Part shown: in pieces, positions 60,784-64,000 of the stretch
How positions within the stretch are numbered: the first letter of the stretch is position 1
Layout of the letters: the number at the start of each line of letters is the position of its first letter
Source of the DNA: Sulfitobacter sp043557345
GTDB taxonomy: Bacteria; Pseudomonadota; Alphaproteobacteria; Rhodobacterales; Rhodobacteraceae
Direction: 5' to 3'
Assembly: GCF_043557345.1 (NCBI RefSeq)
Contig: NZ_JBIFFV010000003.1
Location: forward strand, 62,001 to 126,000
Length of the DNA stretch: 64,000 nt
Program-made: the position numbers and the translations under genes
The notes under the pieces: model-generated
What the model was told of the DNA's origin: nothing
What the model saw: only the letters and a program-made list of their open reading frames with translations
The model's database searches: none

Positions 60784-60815
60784 AAACGCCCGCGCCGCTA
60801 ACGCGCGGGCGTTTG
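60784..60815 (+). terminator. Terminator after tRNA-Pro
   Basis: A perfect 12-bp stem (AAACGCCCGCGC / GCGCGGGCGTTT) with a 7-base loop; T-rich after it. It lies 14 bp after the tRNA. Confidence 0.85.
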
Positions 60816-60837
60816 TCATTTAAGAAGGCCGCGCCCG

Positions 60838-61926
60838 ATGCCCAATGCGATGAACGGGGTGCTCCCCAACCAGCAGATTGCAGCGATGATCGAAAGCGGC
60901 GCCATTGCCGCCGATCCCGCGGTCACCTCTGCCCAGATCCAGCCCGCCAGTCTTGACCTTCGCCTCGGCAACGTCGCCTATCGCGTCCGCGCGTCTTTCC
61001 TTGCCGGGCATGGGGCCAAGGTTTCGGATCGTCTGACGGAGTTCGAGATGCACCGCGTCGACCTCAGCGAAGGGGCCGTGCTGGAAAAGGGTTGCGTCTA
61101 TGTGGTGCCGCTGATGGAGCGGCTGGCGCTGCCCGAGGGCGTCTCTGCCGTCGCGAATGCGAAAAGCTCAACCGGGCGGCTCGACCTGTTGACCCGCACC
61201 ATCACCGATGGCGGCACCGAATTCGACCGCATTGCGCCGGGCTACACCGGCCCGCTCTATGCCGAGATTTGCCCGCGCTCTTTCTCGGTGCTGGTACGGC
61301 CCGGGATGCGGCTCAATCAGGTTCGTTTCGGCAGTGGGGATGCGACCCTCGACGACGACGCGCTGCGCGCGCTGCATGCCAAGACGCCGCTGGTGGATGG
61401 GACCGCCGTGATCGACGAGGGCTTGGGCTTCTCCGTCGATCTGCGGCTGCCCGGCACCAGCCTCGTCGGCTACCGCGCAAAGCCGCATACCGGGGTGATC
61501 GACCTCGACAAGATTGGCCACTACGACCCCGCCGCATATTGGGAAGAGGTGCATAGCACCAACGGTCAGATCATCCTCGACCCCGGCGCGTTCTATATCC
61601 TTGTCAGCCGCGAAGCGGTGACGATCCCGCCGGCCTATGCCGCTGAAATGGCGCCCTATTTGGCGATGGTCGGAGAGTTCCGCGTGCATTACGCGGGCTT
61701 CTTCGATCCGGGCTTCGGTCATGCCGAGGCAGGCGGCGCAGGCTCACGTGGGGTGCTTGAAGTGCGCTGTCACGAGGCGCCCTTCGTGCTGGAGCATGGG
61801 CAGGTCGTGGGCCGTTTGGTCTATGAGCATATGGCGCAGATCCCCAGCCAGCTTTACGGCGCCGACATCGCGTCGAACTACCAAGGTCAGGGGCTGAAAC
61901 TGTCGAAGCATTTCCGCGCCGCGTAA
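60838..61926 (+). CDS. dcd: Double-length dCTP deaminase (2'-deoxycytidine 5'-triphosphate deaminase)
   Basis: 362 residues, nearly twice the usual Dcd, from two Dcd/dUTPase-like domains. The first (about 1-185) has NAKSSTGRLDLLTRT and GYTGPLYAEICPRS; the second (about 190-362) has HYAGFFDPGFGHAEAGG with RGVLEVRCHEAP and QVVGRLVYEHM. Both carry an acidic residue at the position of the catalytic Glu. The enzyme deaminates dCTP to dUTP for thymidylate synthesis. The long form is a known alphaproteobacterial type. It converges on scpB with 19 bp between. Confidence 0.9.
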   Translation: MPNAMNGVLPNQQIAAMIESGAIAADPAVTSAQIQPASLDLRLGNVAYRVRASFLAGHGAKVSDRLTEFEMHRVDLSEGAVLEKGCVYVVPLMERLALPEGVSAVANAKSSTGRLDLLTRTITDGGTEFDRIAPGYTGPLYAEICPRSFSVLVRPGMRLNQVRFGSGDATLDDDALRALHAKTPLVDGTAVIDEGLGFSVDLRLPGTSLVGYRAKPHTGVIDLDKIGHYDPAAYWEEVHSTNGQIILDPGAFYILVSREAVTIPPAYAAEMAPYLAMVGEFRVHYAGFFDPGFGHAEAGGAGSRGVLEVRCHEAPFVLEHGQVVGRLVYEHMAQIPSQLYGADIASNYQGQGLKLSKHFRAA

Positions 61927-61945
61927 GTGCGCGGCGCGCCGCCGA

Positions 61946-62602
61946 TCAATCCTCGAACAGCTCGCTCTGCCCTTCGGTCGCTTCCGGCTCGTCTTCGCCA
62001 TCGCCCACAGAGGGGAGCAGACCGGCGGGCGGACGGTTCTCCAGCAATCCGGCAGAGCGCAGTTCTTTCAGCCCCGGCAGATCCCGCGCGCTTTCCAGAC
62101 CGAAGTGATCCAGAAACTCCTGCGTGACGACAAAGGTGACCGGACGGCCCGGGGTCATCTTGCGGCGGCCAAAGCGGATCCACGCCATCTCGAGCAACTG
62201 GTCGACCGTTCCGCGCGATACCGATACGCCGCGAATCTCTTCGATCTCGGCGCGGGTGACGGGCTGGTGATAGGCGATGATCGCCAAAGTCTCGATCGCC
62301 GCGCGGCTGAGCTTGCGGGTCTCGACCGTCTCGCGGTGCATCAGAAAGCCAAGGTCGGGCGCGGTGCGAAAGGCATAGGCATCGCCAACTTTCATCACCT
62401 GCACGCCGCGCCCCTGATACCGGTGTCGCAGAAAGGCCATCGCCTCGCCCACGTCCGAGCCGCGCGGCAGCCGCGCTTCGAGTTCACGCAGGGTAATCGG
62501 CTCGGAACTGGCGAAAAGCACGGCTTCGATCATACGCTCCTGTTCGGCGAGCGAGGGCGCGTCGAACAGTTTCTTTTCTTTTGTTTCAATCTCTTCCGGC
62601 AC
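61946..62602 (-). CDS. scpB: Segregation and condensation protein B
   Basis: 218 residues. Two winged-helix domains (MIEAVLFASSEPITLRELEARL; LSRAAIETLAIIAYHQPVTRAEIEEIRGVSVSRGTVDQLLE). ScpB dimers join ScpA and SMC in the condensin that organises chromosomes. Start codon is GTG at 62602, 3 bp after the scpA stop. The C-terminal tail is acidic (DGEDEPEATEGQSELFED). Confidence 0.95.
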   Translation of the reverse strand: MPEEIETKEKKLFDAPSLAEQERMIEAVLFASSEPITLRELEARLPRGSDVGEAMAFLRHRYQGRGVQVMKVGDAYAFRTAPDLGFLMHRETVETRKLSRAAIETLAIIAYHQPVTRAEIEEIRGVSVSRGTVDQLLEMAWIRFGRRKMTPGRPVTFVVTQEFLDHFGLESARDLPGLKELRSAGLLENRPPAGLLPSVGDGEDEPEATEGQSELFED

Positions 62603-62605
62603 GCA

Positions 62606-63400
62606 TCAATCCTTCTTGCGCAGTTGGATGGGGGCGAAGATCTCTTTTTGGCGGATCTCCATATGCCCCTCTTTGACCAGTTGCAAAGAGGCGGCAAAGG
62701 TCGCCGCCGTGGCCGAGCGGCGGCGCTCCGGATCGCTTTCCCACCCTTCGGGCAGGTAGCTGTTCAGATCGCCCCAATCGCCCGCATAGCCGATCAGCCC
62801 GCGCATCCGTTCTAGCGCCTCTTCCATGGTGAAGACCTTGTCGCGGTCCATCACGAAAGGGCGAAAATCCTCACGCGTGCGGGTGCGCGCGTAGCCCTGC
62901 ATCAGGTCCAGCAGGGTCGCGGTATAGGTGACCTTTTTGACACTGGTGATCTCTTGAGTCTGGCCCCGGGCAAAGAAGTCCCGGCCAAGCTGATCGCGCG
63001 CCATCAGACGCGCGGCGGCGTCGCGCATGGCTTGCAAACGTTCCAGTTGGAACGCCAGATGCGCCGCCATTTCTTCGCCCGATGGGCCCTCTTCGGTCGG
63101 GTCCGGCGGCAGCAGCAGACGCGACTTGAGGAAAGCCAACCAAGCGGCCATGACGAGGTAATCCGCCGCCAGTTCCAACCGCAGCTCCTTGGCGCGGTCG
63201 ACAAAGGCCAGATACTGCCGCGCCAGTTGGAGCACCGAGATCTTGCGCAGATCGACCTTTTGCGTGCGGCTGAGCGACAGCAGCAGGTCGAGCGGTCCTT
63301 CATAGCCTTCGACGTCAATGATGAAGGCTTCGGCGGCCAGCCGGTCGGCCACGGTGCTGCCTGCCCCGCCCCGGTCTTCCTGAAATGTCGTGTCAGCCAT
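62606..63400 (-). CDS. scpA: Segregation and condensation protein A
   Basis: 264 residues. Kleisin of the SMC-ScpAB condensin: N-terminal FIIDVEGYEGPLDLLLSLSRTQKVDLRKISVLQLARQYL and C-terminal winged helix (ATFAASLQLVKEGHMEIRQ). ATG at 63400 (MADTTFQEDRGG) is chosen; an upstream open frame overlaps nagZ. Its start lies 8 bases inside nagZ. scpB follows. Confidence 0.95.
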   Translation of the reverse strand: MADTTFQEDRGGAGSTVADRLAAEAFIIDVEGYEGPLDLLLSLSRTQKVDLRKISVLQLARQYLAFVDRAKELRLELAADYLVMAAWLAFLKSRLLLPPDPTEEGPSGEEMAAHLAFQLERLQAMRDAAARLMARDQLGRDFFARGQTQEITSVKKVTYTATLLDLMQGYARTRTREDFRPFVMDRDKVFTMEEALERMRGLIGYAGDWGDLNSYLPEGWESDPERRRSATAATFAASLQLVKEGHMEIRQKEIFAPIQLRKKD

Positions 63401-64000
63401 GCAATGTCCCGCCCAGAAGCGCCTCAAGCTGGGCGCTGAGGGCGTCGATGTCAACGTCATCGGGGGTTTGCCGCGCATCCATGGCCCGCAGGGCGCGGGT
63501 CTGGGCGGCGGGGGTCATCTCACCCGCCGCTTCGGCCACCGCGCGGCGCTCTTCAAGCGGGCCGTTGCAGAAAAGTGCCACGTCACAGCCTGCCGCAAGG
63601 GCCGCGCGGGTGCTCTCCGCCGGGGTCATTTGTAGCGCTTTCATCGAAATGTCATCGGTCATCACGAGGTTGTCGAAGCCGATCTCTTCGCGGATCAGCC
63701 GCACTACCTCGGGCGAGAGGGTCGCCGGGGCGTCGTCGTCCAGCGCGTCATAGACCAGATGCGCCGTCATCCCCATCGACAGGTCGCGCAGGCTGCGGAA
63801 GGGGGCGAAATCGACCGCCTCCAGATCGATCCGGCGGGCCGCGACGCGGGGCAGATCATGGTGGCTGTCAAGCGTCGCGCGGCCATGGCCGGGCATGTGT
63901 TTCATCACTGGCAAGACCCCTCCGGCCAGCAGCGCATCGGCCACGGCGCGGCCAATCTCGGCCACCTGCCCCGGCGTTTCGCCATAGCAGCGATTGCGCA
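63393..64000 (-). CDS. nagZ: Beta-N-acetylhexosaminidase NagZ (N-terminus beyond window)
   Basis: About 200 C-terminal residues are present; the frame runs off the right edge without a start. Glycoside hydrolase family 3 markers: PVMKHMPGHGRATLDSHHDLPRV, AHLVYDALDDDAPATLS and NLVMTDDISMKAL, with the catalytic Asp likely in TDDISM. NagZ removes GlcNAc from recovered cell-wall muropeptides, the step before AnmK action. Followed by scpA with an 8-base overlap; this nagZ-scpA-scpB order is common in alphaproteobacteria. Confidence 0.93.
   Translation of the reverse strand, partial: RNRCYGETPGQVAEIGRAVADALLAGGVLPVMKHMPGHGRATLDSHHDLPRVAARRIDLEAVDFAPFRSLRDLSMGMTAHLVYDALDDDAPATLSPEVVRLIREEIGFDNLVMTDDISMKALQMTPAESTRAALAAGCDVALFCNGPLEERRAVAEAAGEMTPAAQTRALRAMDARQTPDDVDIDALSAQLEALLGGTLHG

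Overview
The window is chromosomal core DNA from a GC-rich alphaproteobacterium, most likely a marine Rhodobacteraceae (Roseobacter group) member. Pointers are the F1Fo-ATPase zeta/inhibitor subunit, a methionine synthase split into separate proteins, DUF4167, OlsB, the double-length Dcd, a Mur-like Fur protein with an overlapping NYN gene, and the yceD-rpmF-plsX-fabH-ihfA-merR block. A Sulfitobacter-like genus is a guess. I see no insertion sequence, prophage, CRISPR array or rRNA operon. Both ends cut through genes: a DctD-like regulator at the left and NagZ at the right.

Layout. 1-12.6 kb: dctBD-like two-component pair, purC-purS-purQ, ATPase zeta subunit, a split-methionine-synthase neighbourhood (homocysteine-binding module, radical SAM protein, B12-binding module, DUF1638), sufE, a lipoprotein, and purM-purN-rnd. 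12.7-21 kb: a CAU tRNA, a hotdog thioesterase, an EnvZ-like kinase, an MBL hydrolase, DUF4112, ndk, an ABC-F ATPase, marC, an aspartic protease and a low-complexity protein. 20.9-31 kb: holC-pepA divergent from lptF-lptG-lptD-surA-pdxA-rsmA-lipoprotein, an outer-membrane biogenesis and housekeeping operon. 31-43 kb: DUF4167, prfA-prmC, two overlapping convergent small genes, an agmatinase and M20 hydrolase pair, mazG, nucleoside hydrolase-GNAT-selO, a DMT transporter and a DEAD-box helicase. 43-49 kb: fur/mur-NYN, an AbrB-family membrane gene broken by an in-frame TGA, a DMT transporter, eno-GNAT, and a glycine-rich repeat protein. 49-64 kb: anmK divergent from tyrS, an SDR operon, uup, olsB, bamE divergent from yceD-rpmF-plsX-fabH-ihfA-merR, tRNA-Pro, dcd, and nagZ-scpA-scpB.

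Many genes overlap by 1-4 bases (ATGA, GTGA, TTGA, TGATG, TAATG), so translational coupling is common: purM/purN, purS/purQ, lptF/lptG, surA/pdxA/rsmA, prfA/prmC, agmatinase/M20, plsX/fabH and fur/NYN. Functional groups are purine synthesis, methionine synthesis, LPS export and outer-membrane assembly, phospholipid and fatty-acid initiation, and chromosome segregation.

Points that deserve a second look: a DctD-type regulator whose AAA+ domain has lost the GAFTGA sigma54 loop; the split methionine synthase with its DUF1638 and radical SAM neighbours and a perfect inverted repeat in front; the AbrB nonsense codon; a plus-strand terminator in a gap between two minus-strand genes, which suggests an unannotated small RNA; a secreted protein with five 14-residue glycine repeats and a PRC-barrel-like tail; and an NYN/OST-HTH protein coupled to a Fur-family regulator.
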